64,000 nt of DNA from CAYSCW01 sp964429795 (GCA_964429795.1 CAYSCW010000001.1:62001-126000); one strand, 5' to 3'. Counted from the stretch's first letter, positions 7,050-15,659 are shown. Translations and numbers: made by a program. The notes: generated by a model not told the origin, from the sequence alone.

Positions 7050-10000
7050 TTATTTTTCTTTTCCCAGCTTGGCTAAAGTCTCGTAGAGGACTGGTACCAC
7101 GATGAGCCTGAGCAGGATGGCGAAGAAGAATCCTCCGATATAGACCACAGCCAGCGGTCGGTGAAGTTCCGCGCCGGTTGTCACAATTAAGGCTAAGGGA
7201 AGCACTGCTACGATCATCACCATATCCGTCATGATAATGGGCCTGAATTTCGTCAGAGCCCCTTCGATGATAGATTTACGGAGAGAAAGACCCTGTCTTC
7301 TGTAGTCATTGATCTTGGCCACCAGAATGATATCGTTTTGAGCACAGATCCCGAAGAGAGCGATGAGTCCGATGGTGGATGAGACATTGATTGTCTGGCC
7401 GGCGATCAGAAGGCCTAAAATGCCTCCAATCAGAGTCGAAGGGATGTTGAGGATGATAAGAAGAGCCTGCCAGATGGAACCAAAAGAGGAAAAGAGAACC
7501 ACGAAGATAATCAGGATCACCAGGAGCATAAGGAGGGTCAGGTGCTTTAGAGCCCTCTGTTGGCTTTCATATTGCCCCCCAAAAGTGACGAAATAACCTG
7601 CCGGGAGTGTAATCCTTTCAGCAATTTTCTCCTGAGCTTCTTTCACAAAACTTCCCACATCACGTTTGACCACGTTGCACAGGATGATCTTTCGGCGCAT
7701 CAGGTTTTCACGAAAGATGGTCTGGGGACCTTCACTTTTTTCGATTTCAGCCAGTTGAGAAAGAGGGATCCTTTCTCCGCTGGGTGTGTCGACCAGGAGG
7801 TTTTTTATGGCTTCTTCATCCCTGCGGTATCTTTCGGGAAGACGGATAAGAACAGAGGTGATGCGATCCGGTTCATAGACATCAGTCGCTTCGATGCCAT
7901 TCAATGCTGTTTCGATGATATCTGCCACTTCTCCTACAGGAATGCCAAAACGGGCCAGCTTTTCTCTGTTCAGTTTGATCACCAGTTGAGGGATGCCCGT
8001 TGTCTGCTCAATCTGCAAATCGGCCACACCTTTTATCTCGGCCATCACATTCCGGATTTCTTCGATTTTATCGTTGAGTACTTCTAAATCGGAGCCGAAA
8101 AGCTTCACCGAGAGCTGACCTTCGGTCCCAGTCAGCATCTCTGCCAGCTTATTGGCTATGGGTTGTTCGAAGATATAAGCCACTCCTGGAAGCTTGTCCA
8201 GCTCCTTTCTCATAGCCGCTGTGAGGTGCTTGAAGTCCCTTTTCCGTTTCTCCCTGGGAAGAAGCTCAATATTGTAATGGCTGTGATTAACAGGATGAAG
8301 ATGTTCCGAGCCTTCGGCAGTCCCCGTGGTCCTGGATACAGAAATGACTTCAGGAAAAGAGAGAAATATGTTTTCGATTTTTAGGCCCATCTCAACGGAT
8401 TCTTCCAGCGATGTTTCAGGGAGCATAACAGTCGAGGCCATGATGGCACCTTCATCGAGAGGAGGAACGAATTCTTTGCCCAGGAAGTTATAGGAAATTC
8501 CAGCGCCTATGATCAGAATTATGAAGATAGAAAGGATGATTTTTTTATGATCGACAGACCAGGACAAGAGGGAATGATATTTTCTGGCCAAGAATAGTGT
8601 GACAGGATTTTCTTTCTTCTTAAGATGGGTTTCTGTCAGGAAAACAGAAGCCAGGACAGGCTTTAGAGTCAGATTCAGGATGAGAGAGCCAAAAAGAGCT
8701 GCAGTTACGGCAAAAGCAGTGGGCTGGAACATGGCTCCTTCGATGCCTTTAAGGGTGAGCAGAGGCAAGAAGACGAGGATAATGATCAAGCTGGCTGAAA
8801 AAAGATATTTTCCGACGTCTTTAGCTGCTTCAGATGTCAATTGCAAGGTTGTGCCTTGGCCTTTTTTCTCTTTAAGCACACGGAAGATGTTTTCGACCAT
8901 GATGATTGAGCCATTGGCTACCTTGCCTATGCCTATGGCTAAGCCCCCAATTGACATCACCGTTAATTTTATTCCAAAAATATTCATGAGAACCAATGCG
9001 ATCAGAATAGAGAAGGGGATAGTCAAAGAGGCGATCAAGGAACTTCTCAGGTTCCACATGAAAAAGATCATGACCAGGATGATGAGGATGGCTCCTTCCA
9101 GAATAGAGACTTCGACATGGTTGATGGATTTCAGGATGAGAATCGACTGGTCGTAGAAAGGCTTTATTTTTATTTTTTCTGGAATGTCCCTGGCAATTTG
9201 AGCTAAGGCATTTTTGATATTGTGTATAGTAGATAAGGTATCCCCTCCATACTGCTTTTCCACAGTGACATAGACGGCTTCTCTACCGTTGTGACTCCCT
9301 GATTCCCTTCTGAATTTACTTCCAATTTGCACTTCGGATATGTCTCTGACATAAACAGGTACATTGTTGCGCGAGGTGATAACGGTGTTTTTAATGTGCT
9401 CGAGAGTCTCGATTCTTCCCAGTCCTTTAATCAAGGCTTCTTGGGAGCCCTTTCTGATAATGCCCCCTGAGAAGTTTCTATTACTCTTTTCAATAGCGTC
9501 TTTGACCTCGTTGATGGTGATATTGTAGTTTTTGAGCATTTCGGGTTTAAGGAAAACCTGGAACTGTTTGATGAATCCTCCCAGATTGATGACAAAAGAA
9601 GCCCCTGGTACCCCCTGGAGCCTGTAGCGTATGGTCCAATCAGCAACAGAACGGAGCTCCATGGGGTCTGTATCCTCTCCGGTTACGGCAAATTCGAAAA
9701 CTTCTCCCATCCTTGAAGAAACCGGTCCTAATATAGGATAAGTCGTGCCCAAAGGGAGTCGACCTGTCACAAGCTCCAGTTTGCTGGATACGATCTGCCT
9801 GGCTTGGTAGATGTCCGTGCCCCATTCAAATTCCACGGTCACAACAGAATCTCCTGTGGCTGACTCTGACCTGACTCGGGTGACATGAGGAGCGCCGTTA
9901 AGTAGGCTTTCCAAGGGAAAAGTAATGAGCCTCTCCACATCCTCAGCAGCCATACCTGGGTTTTCGGTAATGATGTTGACCAGAGGGGCATTGAGATCGG

Positions 10001-10118
10001 GATAGATATCCTTGGACATTCTCAGATAAGAAATTCCACCCCATATAGACACCAAGATGACAAGGAAGATAGTGAGCAGTCTATGTTTCAAAGAAAAATC
10101 TATGATTCTATCTATCAT
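7050..10118 (-). CDS. RND-superfamily inner-membrane pump, heavy-metal (CzcA/CusA-like) branch
   Basis: A 1022-residue pump with the RND layout: TM1 near residues 14-32, a large periplasmic porter loop, TM2-6 around 335-500, a second loop to about 840, and TM7-12. It resembles CzcA/CusA more than drug pumps. Two things are odd. The TM4 motif reads KVANGSIIMVEN (399-410), so the usual aspartate of VDGxxxxxEN is Asn402. The equivalent TM10 position carries an added acid, AQNDIIL (Asp929). There is also a His cluster, HLHPVNHSH, at 606-614 in the periplasmic domain. It is the last gene of the leftward receptor/TolC/adaptor cluster, 67 bases after the adaptor. Metal export is the family default; the actual cargo is uncertain. 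Confidence 0.88.
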   Translation of the reverse strand: MIDRIIDFSLKHRLLTIFLVILVSIWGGISYLRMSKDIYPDLNAPLVNIITENPGMAAEDVERLITFPLESLLNGAPHVTRVRSESATGDSVVTVEFEWGTDIYQARQIVSSKLELVTGRLPLGTTYPILGPVSSRMGEVFEFAVTGEDTDPMELRSVADWTIRYRLQGVPGASFVINLGGFIKQFQVFLKPEMLKNYNITINEVKDAIEKSNRNFSGGIIRKGSQEALIKGLGRIETLEHIKNTVITSRNNVPVYVRDISEVQIGSKFRRESGSHNGREAVYVTVEKQYGGDTLSTIHNIKNALAQIARDIPEKIKIKPFYDQSILILKSINHVEVSILEGAILIILVMIFFMWNLRSSLIASLTIPFSILIALVLMNIFGIKLTVMSIGGLAIGIGKVANGSIIMVENIFRVLKEKKGQGTTLQLTSEAAKDVGKYLFSASLIIILVFLPLLTLKGIEGAMFQPTAFAVTAALFGSLILNLTLKPVLASVFLTETHLKKKENPVTLFLARKYHSLLSWSVDHKKIILSIFIILIIGAGISYNFLGKEFVPPLDEGAIMASTVMLPETSLEESVEMGLKIENIFLSFPEVISVSRTTGTAEGSEHLHPVNHSHYNIELLPREKRKRDFKHLTAAMRKELDKLPGVAYIFEQPIANKLAEMLTGTEGQLSVKLFGSDLEVLNDKIEEIRNVMAEIKGVADLQIEQTTGIPQLVIKLNREKLARFGIPVGEVADIIETALNGIEATDVYEPDRITSVLIRLPERYRRDEEAIKNLLVDTPSGERIPLSQLAEIEKSEGPQTIFRENLMRRKIILCNVVKRDVGSFVKEAQEKIAERITLPAGYFVTFGGQYESQQRALKHLTLLMLLVILIIFVVLFSSFGSIWQALLIILNIPSTLIGGILGLLIAGQTINVSSTIGLIALFGICAQNDIILVAKINDYRRQGLSLRKSIIEGALTKFRPIIMTDMVMIVAVLPLALIVTTGAELHRPLAVVYIGGFFFAILLRLIVVPVLYETLAKLGKEK

Positions 10119-10185
10119 TACTTATTCTCCATGTTGTGGGTTATTATCAAAATCCAAGTTGAATTGTCTTTAAGTTCTTTAGGCG

Positions 10186-11487
10186 TCAATGGACCCCAGC
10201 TTTCTTCAGAATTTCATCATAGAGCTTTGACTTGAGTTGATAATTCCCTTTGGTAACCACCTCGTCTCCCTCCTGAACACCGCTCAGAATTTCAGCATAG
10301 CCTTCTTCAATAACTCCTACCTCTACGACCTGGGGATGATATGTGCTTTCTTTTTTAATGAAGACTATTTTCTCTCCCTTATCTTCTAGAATTGCTTCTT
10401 CTGGGAGGACAATTGCCTTTTCCTGATGATTGAGATAAATTTTTATGTCGGCAAACATCCCGGGTTTGAGTTTAAAGCCTTTGTTTTCTACCTCGGTTCG
10501 GACGGTGATGGCCCGTGTTTCCTCTTTTAAAACATCGCTGATGTAGCTGATTTTTCCCCGGAATGTCTCTCTCGGGTAGGCTGGGACAGAGGCTTCTACT
10601 TCCTGTCCGTTCCTAATTCTGGCGATATCCTTTTCATAGATATCGGCATCGATACAGAGTACAGTAGGATCCATTATAGTTAATATTTCTGTTTCCTGGT
10701 CCACCATAGCACCCAGGATGGCGTTGTTCTGGATAATCTTTCCACTAACTTGTGCAAAAAGAGTGATGATCGGATTGATCTGGTGGGTTTCAGAGATGAG
10801 TTTGATCTGGTCTTCGGTAAACCCCAACACATGGAGCTTTTTTTCTGCGGCGTCCAGATTTGCTTCAGCCACCTTAAGTTCAGCTTCTCTTGAGAAAAGG
10901 TCTTTTTTGGCTCCCACTCCCCGGTCAGAGAGCCTATTTTCTCTTTCAAAGTTGATCTTGGCTAACTCATGATCAGCCATAGCCTTATAGAATTCTGATT
11001 TAGCTGTGCCCACCTCTTCACTCTGAAGAGTGATGAGTTCTTGTCCTGTCCTGACCCAGTCGCCTATCTTGACATGGATTTCAGAGATTCTTGCCGGAAA
11101 AGCGTAGCTGACGATAGCCTTCCTTAAGGGGTGGGCCAGTACTTTTCCCATGGCTGTAAGTTGTGATTTTAAGGGCCTGAGGGAAGCCTTTACCGTTTCG
11201 ATTTCCACCATTTCTTCCTCTTCGTCGGATAAATCAATCACGTCAGAAGGCCCCCATGCTCTTTGTCCTCTTCTTCCAGTCGCATTATGCGCATATCCTT
11301 TGCCCACAGCCTGGGCCTTTTTCTTCCCTTTTTCATGCCCTCCATGTCTTCCTGGCTCTTTATCAGCAGCTGTTTCCTCATCCTGGGTTATGGCTTTTCC
11401 TTCTTCATTTCTCGGAGCTTTTGTGCAACTTATTCCTATCCCAATGAGAGAAAAGATCAGGAATAGAGAGATATATTTCTTCATCAT
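10186..11487 (-). CDS. RND efflux periplasmic adaptor (membrane fusion) lipoprotein
   Basis: A 433-residue membrane fusion protein of the CusB/CzcB type, which bridges the RND pump and the outer-membrane channel. The N-terminus is a lipoprotein signal ending in IGISC (Cys21), so it is probably lipid-anchored in the periplasm. A low-complexity His/Gly/Lys stretch follows (RHGGHEKGKKKAQAVGKGYA), a possible metal-binding tail. Then come the lipoyl-like half motif (ISEIHVKIGDWVRTGQELIT), the helical hairpin (about 165-225), beta-barrel and membrane-proximal domains. It lies between the TolC-like gene (10 bases) and the pump (67 bases), so the three form one tripartite complex. Confidence 0.9.
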   Translation of the reverse strand: MMKKYISLFLIFSLIGIGISCTKAPRNEEGKAITQDEETAADKEPGRHGGHEKGKKKAQAVGKGYAHNATGRRGQRAWGPSDVIDLSDEEEEMVEIETVKASLRPLKSQLTAMGKVLAHPLRKAIVSYAFPARISEIHVKIGDWVRTGQELITLQSEEVGTAKSEFYKAMADHELAKINFERENRLSDRGVGAKKDLFSREAELKVAEANLDAAEKKLHVLGFTEDQIKLISETHQINPIITLFAQVSGKIIQNNAILGAMVDQETEILTIMDPTVLCIDADIYEKDIARIRNGQEVEASVPAYPRETFRGKISYISDVLKEETRAITVRTEVENKGFKLKPGMFADIKIYLNHQEKAIVLPEEAILEDKGEKIVFIKKESTYHPQVVEVGVIEEGYAEILSGVQEGDEVVTKGNYQLKSKLYDEILKKAGVH

Positions 11488-11497
11488 TTTTATCTCC

Positions 11498-12745
11498 TTA
11501 AAGCCTTTGGCCTATGGATTTTTCTAAGGCGGCCAGGGCTGCGTCATAATTAAAGAGAGCATCGGCATAAGATTTTCTGGCCTCGATCAGTGTCCTTCGG
11601 GAGTCAATTAACTCGATGCCGCCGATCTCTCCTTCCTGAAAACTGAACAGAAACATGTTATAGACTTCTTCTGCCTGGGTCAGTATTTCATCCTCGAAGA
11701 GCTGAATCTGATTCTGGGTTGTGAGAGCATTCATGTATGATTCTTCGACTTCCAAGATAATGGCATTCTTCAGATGCTCCTTTTCCCTCGACAACGATTC
11801 GATGTTGGCCTGGGCCTCTGCGATTTCCCCTTTTTTGGGTTGCCAGAAAAAGAGGGGTATAGGGAAAGAGATAGTTACATCCCACGTCGTGAGTTCCCCT
11901 TCGATGCGGTGCCTGGAAACACCCAGATCAAAGTCAGGTAGATAGCTCAGGTAGGCCTGTTTCTTTCTGAGCGACTCTTTTTCCAAAGAATAATTGACTC
12001 TTTTGATTTCGGGACGGATGGCAAGAGCTCTTTCTTTTAACTCCTCTAACCTTAGAGCTATTGGAGGATGTCTCAATTCACCTTTGATTTCTACGGGGTC
12101 ATATTTTTTCCGAGCCAAGAGGAAATTCAGATAGGCTCTTGACAACCTCACTTCATTGGAAGTCTCTCTCAAGGCATTGGCTGCTTTTGCTGCCTCCACT
12201 CTGGCTCTGAGAACTTCCACTTTGGCCACATCGCCTGCATCGTATTTGAGTTCTGCTTTTTGGAGGTAATCTTGAGAGAGCTCTAAGTCTTGCTCAGCGT
12301 ATTTTAATTTTTCCTGGGCGAGAAGAAGGCCGTAAAAGGCTTGTTTGACCTGATAAATAATGTCCAGTTTAAGAAGGTCGATCTCAGCTAAGATTTCGTT
12401 TGCCTCTTGAGAAGCAATCTTTCCTCGCAGATATCTTTTGCCCGGGAATTCAATAGATTGGCTCAAGCCGAAGTAGGATTCGCCGGAATCTTTAAAGTTG
12501 AAAAACTTGGGCTGCAGGTCAGAGTCGTAGCCTAGAGAGGGTTGAGGGAAAGCCTTGGCTTGATGAATCCGAGCCAGGGAGGCTTGATATTGTCCAAAAG
12601 AGGAAAGAATGAGCGGGTTTTGCTCGAGAGCAATTGAAATGCATTCCTCCAGAGTCAAGACATTGTTCTCAGGTGGCTGACTCCAGAGAAGGCAAGGAAT
12701 CGCTAAAATTACCATAAAGATTATCTTTGATATGCTCTTAATCAT
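11498..12745 (-). CDS. TolC-family outer-membrane channel protein (CzcC-like)
   Basis: A 415-residue protein with a signal peptide (MIKSISKIIFMVILAIPCLL, cleavage probably before QPPEN). It has the duplicated TolC/OEP organisation: two similar halves with long alpha-helical heptad stretches (about 95-215 and 290-410). It forms the outer-membrane duct of the tripartite pump encoded by the next two genes. The ribosome binding site AGGAGG lies just before the start. It is the first of the three pump genes and follows the small Cys/His protein by 67 bases. Confidence 0.88.
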   Translation of the reverse strand: MIKSISKIIFMVILAIPCLLWSQPPENNVLTLEECISIALEQNPLILSSFGQYQASLARIHQAKAFPQPSLGYDSDLQPKFFNFKDSGESYFGLSQSIEFPGKRYLRGKIASQEANEILAEIDLLKLDIIYQVKQAFYGLLLAQEKLKYAEQDLELSQDYLQKAELKYDAGDVAKVEVLRARVEAAKAANALRETSNEVRLSRAYLNFLLARKKYDPVEIKGELRHPPIALRLEELKERALAIRPEIKRVNYSLEKESLRKKQAYLSYLPDFDLGVSRHRIEGELTTWDVTISFPIPLFFWQPKKGEIAEAQANIESLSREKEHLKNAIILEVEESYMNALTTQNQIQLFEDEILTQAEEVYNMFLFSFQEGEIGGIELIDSRRTLIEARKSYADALFNYDAALAALEKSIGQRL

Positions 12746-12812
12746 TTCACCTCCTTGGTTCAGTACAAGAAAGAGGAAATGGGCCCTTATTGACAGAGGA
12801 AACCTGGAGGAT

Positions 12813-13091
12813 TCAGGCTTGAGGAGGAGAACGAGAGGTCGGATTGGCGGAAAGGATGTAAGTATGATTAAATGATTCTAGAGATCTCAGGATGCCCAGT
12901 ATGGAAGGAGGGGGAAGGTGGAAAAAATCGATCTGGTTAGTGGTAAGGGAGGAGTCCAGAAATTGGCAGGCTGGACAGTTATCGTTTCGGGCGAGAGTCT
13001 TTTCACAATGAAAGAAGTTAATAAATAAAGAGACAAGAAGGAACAGGAAGAGGGAAGCGAGAATAGAGTATTTCTTATAACCTTTAATCAT
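12813..13091 (-). CDS. Small secreted or membrane-anchored Cys/His protein of the receptor-pump cluster
   Basis: A 92-residue protein not assigned to a named family. From the ATG at 13091 it reads a basic N-terminus, one hydrophobic segment (about 9-30) ending FFHCEK, then NDNCPACQFLDSS and a C-terminus ending TSRSPPQA. The HC and CPAC motifs together suggest metal or heme binding in the periplasm, but this is inference. I recall short proteins of the same build (His/Cys after a signal anchor, CPxC, C-terminal RxPP) beside heavy-metal RND operons. A TTG at 13136 in the same frame would give a 107-residue form overlapping the receptor's end. It sits between the receptor and TolC genes, all on the same strand. 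Confidence 0.6.
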   Translation of the reverse strand: MIKGYKKYSILASLFLFLLVSLFINFFHCEKTLARNDNCPACQFLDSSLTTNQIDFFHLPPPSILGILRSLESFNHTYILSANPTSRSPPQA

Positions 13092-13137
13092 GCCCCACGG
13101 ATGAATTAATATAAGATAAACAGGAGAAAAAATCAAT

Positions 13138-15090
13138 CTAGAAGATAACCTTTAGTCCTCCATACAGAGAAAAGCCTGCTGTGCCGTATCCTTTGACCGC
13201 CTCGTATTCCTCATCGAGAAGATTTTCCGATTTGAGGAAGATCTGGACCTTGTGTAACATGTCATAGGCGAAAGATGCATTCAGCAGAGTATAAGAAGGC
13301 ATGGCCACTCTGCGTGATATCCATCCGCTCCAATCCATATCTTCACTTTTTCCCATATGGATCAGGGAAAGGGTGAGGTGCGCTTTTCTTGAGAAATCAC
13401 AGTTTGCCCTTGCGGCGAGTTTGTGCTTCGGCCGACGCAGAAGATATTGGTTTGTCACTTTATCTTTGGCTTCAATCCGTGTATAGGAAGCATTGAAGTG
13501 AAGACTGTTGTTCAGTCTTGCCTGGAGAGAGAATTCAGAGCCTCTTGAAGAGGCTCTGGAGATGTTGATGTAGCCCTGTACATAATCGAAGTCGATCAGA
13601 TTCCTATATTCGGATGCAAAATAGGTAAAACCCAACCCTAATTTATTCATGAAAAGGCTTTGTTCGATTCCTACATCCCAGCCTGTGGACCGCTCTGCCT
13701 GTAAAGTCCTGTTTCCGACTGGGCCCCATGTTGTTTCTGGTGCATAAAGCTGGTAGAGGGAAGGAGATTTGAATCCTGTCCCGTAGCTTGCCTTGAATTT
13801 TGTCCCTGTTTGCTGGATGAAATAAGCGGGAGCGACGCGGAAGGTTACGGCTTGACCGCTCTGTGTGTGATGATCGAGACGAACTCCTACAGTGGCGAAA
13901 AATCGATCAGCCCATCTGATTTGATCCTGGACATATATACCTGTGTTACGGGCTTTTTTTAAAGGAAAGAGGCTCGAATAAGGGCCCAAAATGCTTTCAG
14001 AATAATAATCAGACTGGCCCTGTTCCTGTTGATGCTCGAGACCGAAAGTCAAGGTGTTTTTTTCATCGAGAAAAAGGTTATGCTGCCAGTCGAGCTTCCA
14101 TTGCTGGCTTTCGAATTTGGATCGGTCTGCATCAAAAAGATGGGCGGCATCCGTTGGATTGTCGTATTCACGGTGGTATTCAAGATAAGAGAGGTTGATT
14201 TTTTGTTCCCATCGGTTTTGGAGAAAGAGGTGTCGGATTTGCCCTTTCAAAATAAAAGCATTGTAAAGCTGGGTGTTGTTAGAATCGTCTCCGTAGGCTC
14301 CACCAAAATTGTCTATTCCACTTTTTGTCTTTAGGGTTCTCCAAGTCAAATCTAGCTCGATGTTCTTCCGGAGACGTAAGCCTGCTTTTCCAGAAATAGT
14401 CAGATTACTATAACCGTCTTTTTCTTCGTTTCCTTCATAGGAAGTACTGGCAGCAGAGAAACCATTGGATCGGAAATAAGAGGCCGCCAGAGCATAATGG
14501 AATGTATCACTGCTTCCTCCAAATTCAGCACTGTTCAGAAATGTTCCGTAGGAGCCTCCAAGTGAGAGGAGATGGGCCTGGGGATTACCCCTGCCCTGTT
14601 TGGTGATGATGTTGATCACCCCGCCCAAGGCGTCCGACCCGTAAAGCGTACTCTGTGCTCCCCGTAGAATCTCGATACGCTCGATATTGGCAATAGAGAG
14701 ATGAGCAAGGTCATAAGACCTAGATGGAGTTATGGGGTCGTTGAGCTCAACCCCATCCAGCATCACCAAGGTGTGTTCTGCATTGGCTCCTCGGATAGAA
14801 ACAGAGCCTGTGCCCCCGACTGGGCCATTCTGGATTACGTAGACACCCAACACCTCTTGCAAAGCTTCCAGAACCGTGGTTATTTTCATCATCTCCAGAT
14901 CTTCTCGGCTAATTACAGTGATAGAGCTGGCCGCTTCTCTGGCAGGAATCTCTATGCGGGTGGCGGTGACAACGATTTCATGGTGAAGAGAAGATTTGTC
15001 TTTCTCGGAGTTCTCTTGCTTTTCCTCGGAGAAAAAAACGAGAGGAAAGAATAACATTGCCAGGACGATGGATAGGATTTTTTTGTTCAT
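13138..15090 (-). CDS. btuB: TonB-dependent outer-membrane receptor, BtuB-like
   Basis: A 650-residue receptor with signal peptide (residues 1-22), a TonB box near the start of the mature chain (EIVVTATR), and a plug domain (about 40-160, including IRGANAEHTLVMLDGVELND and RGAQSTLYGSDALGGVIN). The rest is a 22-strand-type beta barrel ending in aromatic GLKVIF. The cobalamin riboswitch with terminator directly upstream makes a corrinoid the most likely substrate, so BtuB is a sound name by context; the barrel sequence alone would not prove it. Uptake would need TonB/ExbBD and an inner-membrane importer, which are not in the window. It heads a leftward cluster with an RND pump. Confidence 0.85.
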   Translation of the reverse strand: MNKKILSIVLAMLFFPLVFFSEEKQENSEKDKSSLHHEIVVTATRIEIPAREAASSITVISREDLEMMKITTVLEALQEVLGVYVIQNGPVGGTGSVSIRGANAEHTLVMLDGVELNDPITPSRSYDLAHLSIANIERIEILRGAQSTLYGSDALGGVINIITKQGRGNPQAHLLSLGGSYGTFLNSAEFGGSSDTFHYALAASYFRSNGFSAASTSYEGNEEKDGYSNLTISGKAGLRLRKNIELDLTWRTLKTKSGIDNFGGAYGDDSNNTQLYNAFILKGQIRHLFLQNRWEQKINLSYLEYHREYDNPTDAAHLFDADRSKFESQQWKLDWQHNLFLDEKNTLTFGLEHQQEQGQSDYYSESILGPYSSLFPLKKARNTGIYVQDQIRWADRFFATVGVRLDHHTQSGQAVTFRVAPAYFIQQTGTKFKASYGTGFKSPSLYQLYAPETTWGPVGNRTLQAERSTGWDVGIEQSLFMNKLGLGFTYFASEYRNLIDFDYVQGYINISRASSRGSEFSLQARLNNSLHFNASYTRIEAKDKVTNQYLLRRPKHKLAARANCDFSRKAHLTLSLIHMGKSEDMDWSGWISRRVAMPSYTLLNASFAYDMLHKVQIFLKSENLLDEEYEAVKGYGTAGFSLYGGLKVIF

Positions 15091-15181
15091 TGTTCCAACC
15101 TCCTAAAGAATGGCCCCCGCTTAGAATGATTTCCGAGCGAATTTTGTGACTTGTCGTCTTTTCTCCAGGGGATAGGCGAGC

Positions 15182-15221
15182 AAAAAAAAAATCAACCCTA
15201 CCTTCCACCCGAAGATGGGTT
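15182..15221 (-). terminator. Intrinsic terminator (expression platform of the cobalamin riboswitch)
   Basis: On the minus strand AACCCATCTTC and GAAGGTAGGGTT form an 11-pair stem with one bulge and a GGGTG loop (15194-15221), followed by ten T residues (15182-15191 in plus coordinates). It lies 4 bases after the 3' side of aptamer stem P1 and about 90 bases before the receptor start, the position expected for a transcription-attenuating riboswitch. Confidence 0.85.
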
Positions 15222-15225
15222 TTGC

Positions 15226-15375
15226 AGACTTAGGAGAGGTCTCCTGACTCTCGGATCATCCTCCTTCCAGACCTTCCCGTCCTCTCAAGGACAGTGGCTT
15301 TTTCTGGAATTCGTACCCGATTACAGTAGCGGGGGCTGTGTCCGATTCTCACGGACTTCCCTGCTCGATAAGCCT
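15226..15375 (-). promoter_or_regulatory. Cobalamin (adenosylcobalamin-type) riboswitch aptamer
   Basis: On the minus strand the conserved pieces occur in order. P1 is AGGCTTA (15369-15375) pairing with TAAGTCT (15226-15232). Then come GGGAAGTCCGTGAGAATCGG, CAGCCCCCGCTACTGTAA, GCCACTGTCC, GACGGGAAGGTC, and the B12 box AGTCAGGAGACCTCTCC. These match the known class I cobalamin riboswitch consensus (CCCGCNACTGT, GCCACTG, GGGAAGG, AGNCAGGAGACC). Ligand binding should favour the downstream terminator and shut off the receptor, and possibly the whole receptor-pump cluster, when cobalamin is plentiful. Confidence 0.95.
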
Positions 15376-15414
15376 AAAATTCGATTGTCAAAGAAAGATT
15401 TTATTCTTCTTTAA

Positions 15415-15441
15415 TGTATAGAGGGTTCATATTCCTGTCAA
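15415..15441 (-). promoter_or_regulatory. Candidate promoter for the riboswitch-led transcript
   Basis: On the minus strand TTGACA (15436-15441) is followed after 15 bases by TATACA (15415-15420). Transcription would begin about 35 bases before the aptamer. The -35 is perfect but the spacer is short; a second TTGACA at 15386-15391 has no convincing -10. Confidence 0.4.
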
Positions 15442-15462
15442 GCTTTTTGTTGATAAGTAGAA

Positions 15463-15497
15463 CAGGCTGTCTGCCTTCTCTGAAAGCGGACAGCCTG
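15463..15497. other. Strong perfect hairpin of unknown role
   Basis: CAGGCTGTCTGC (15463-15474) pairs over 12 positions, one a G-T, with GCGGACAGCCTG (15486-15497) across an 11-base loop. Neither side has a T-tract, so it is not an ordinary intrinsic terminator. It lies between the riboswitch promoter and the 31-codon ORF at 15564. It could be a structured leader, an operator or a transcript-end stabiliser. Confidence 0.55.
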
Positions 15498-15563
15498 GTA
15501 AAGGGGATGAATTAGTGGGTTAGGGCATTTATATGAAAAACCTCGAAAAAAGGAGGGGAAAAA

Positions 15564-15659
15564 ATGAGAGATTTTTTTATTCTGTGGGGTTTAGTCTCTT
15601 TTTTCATCTTTCTATATAAATATACGTCGGAAGAACTGAAATGGTTGCAATTTTTTTGA
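15564..15659 (+). CDS. Possible 31-residue single-pass membrane peptide
   Basis: ATG at 15564 has a very strong ribosome binding site (AAGGAGGGG, 5-6 bases away). The frame gives 31 residues: MRDFFILWGLVSFFIFLYKY, then TSEELKWLQFF. It is one hydrophobic helix with a short amphipathic, acidic tail. No family is recognised. Support comes only from the ribosome binding site, the coherent membrane-helix composition, and its position in an otherwise empty AT-rich gap, where short hydrophobic frames can arise by chance. Nothing suggests an operon with the decarboxylase gene 540 bases downstream. Confidence 0.35.
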   Translation: MRDFFILWGLVSFFIFLYKYTSEELKWLQFF

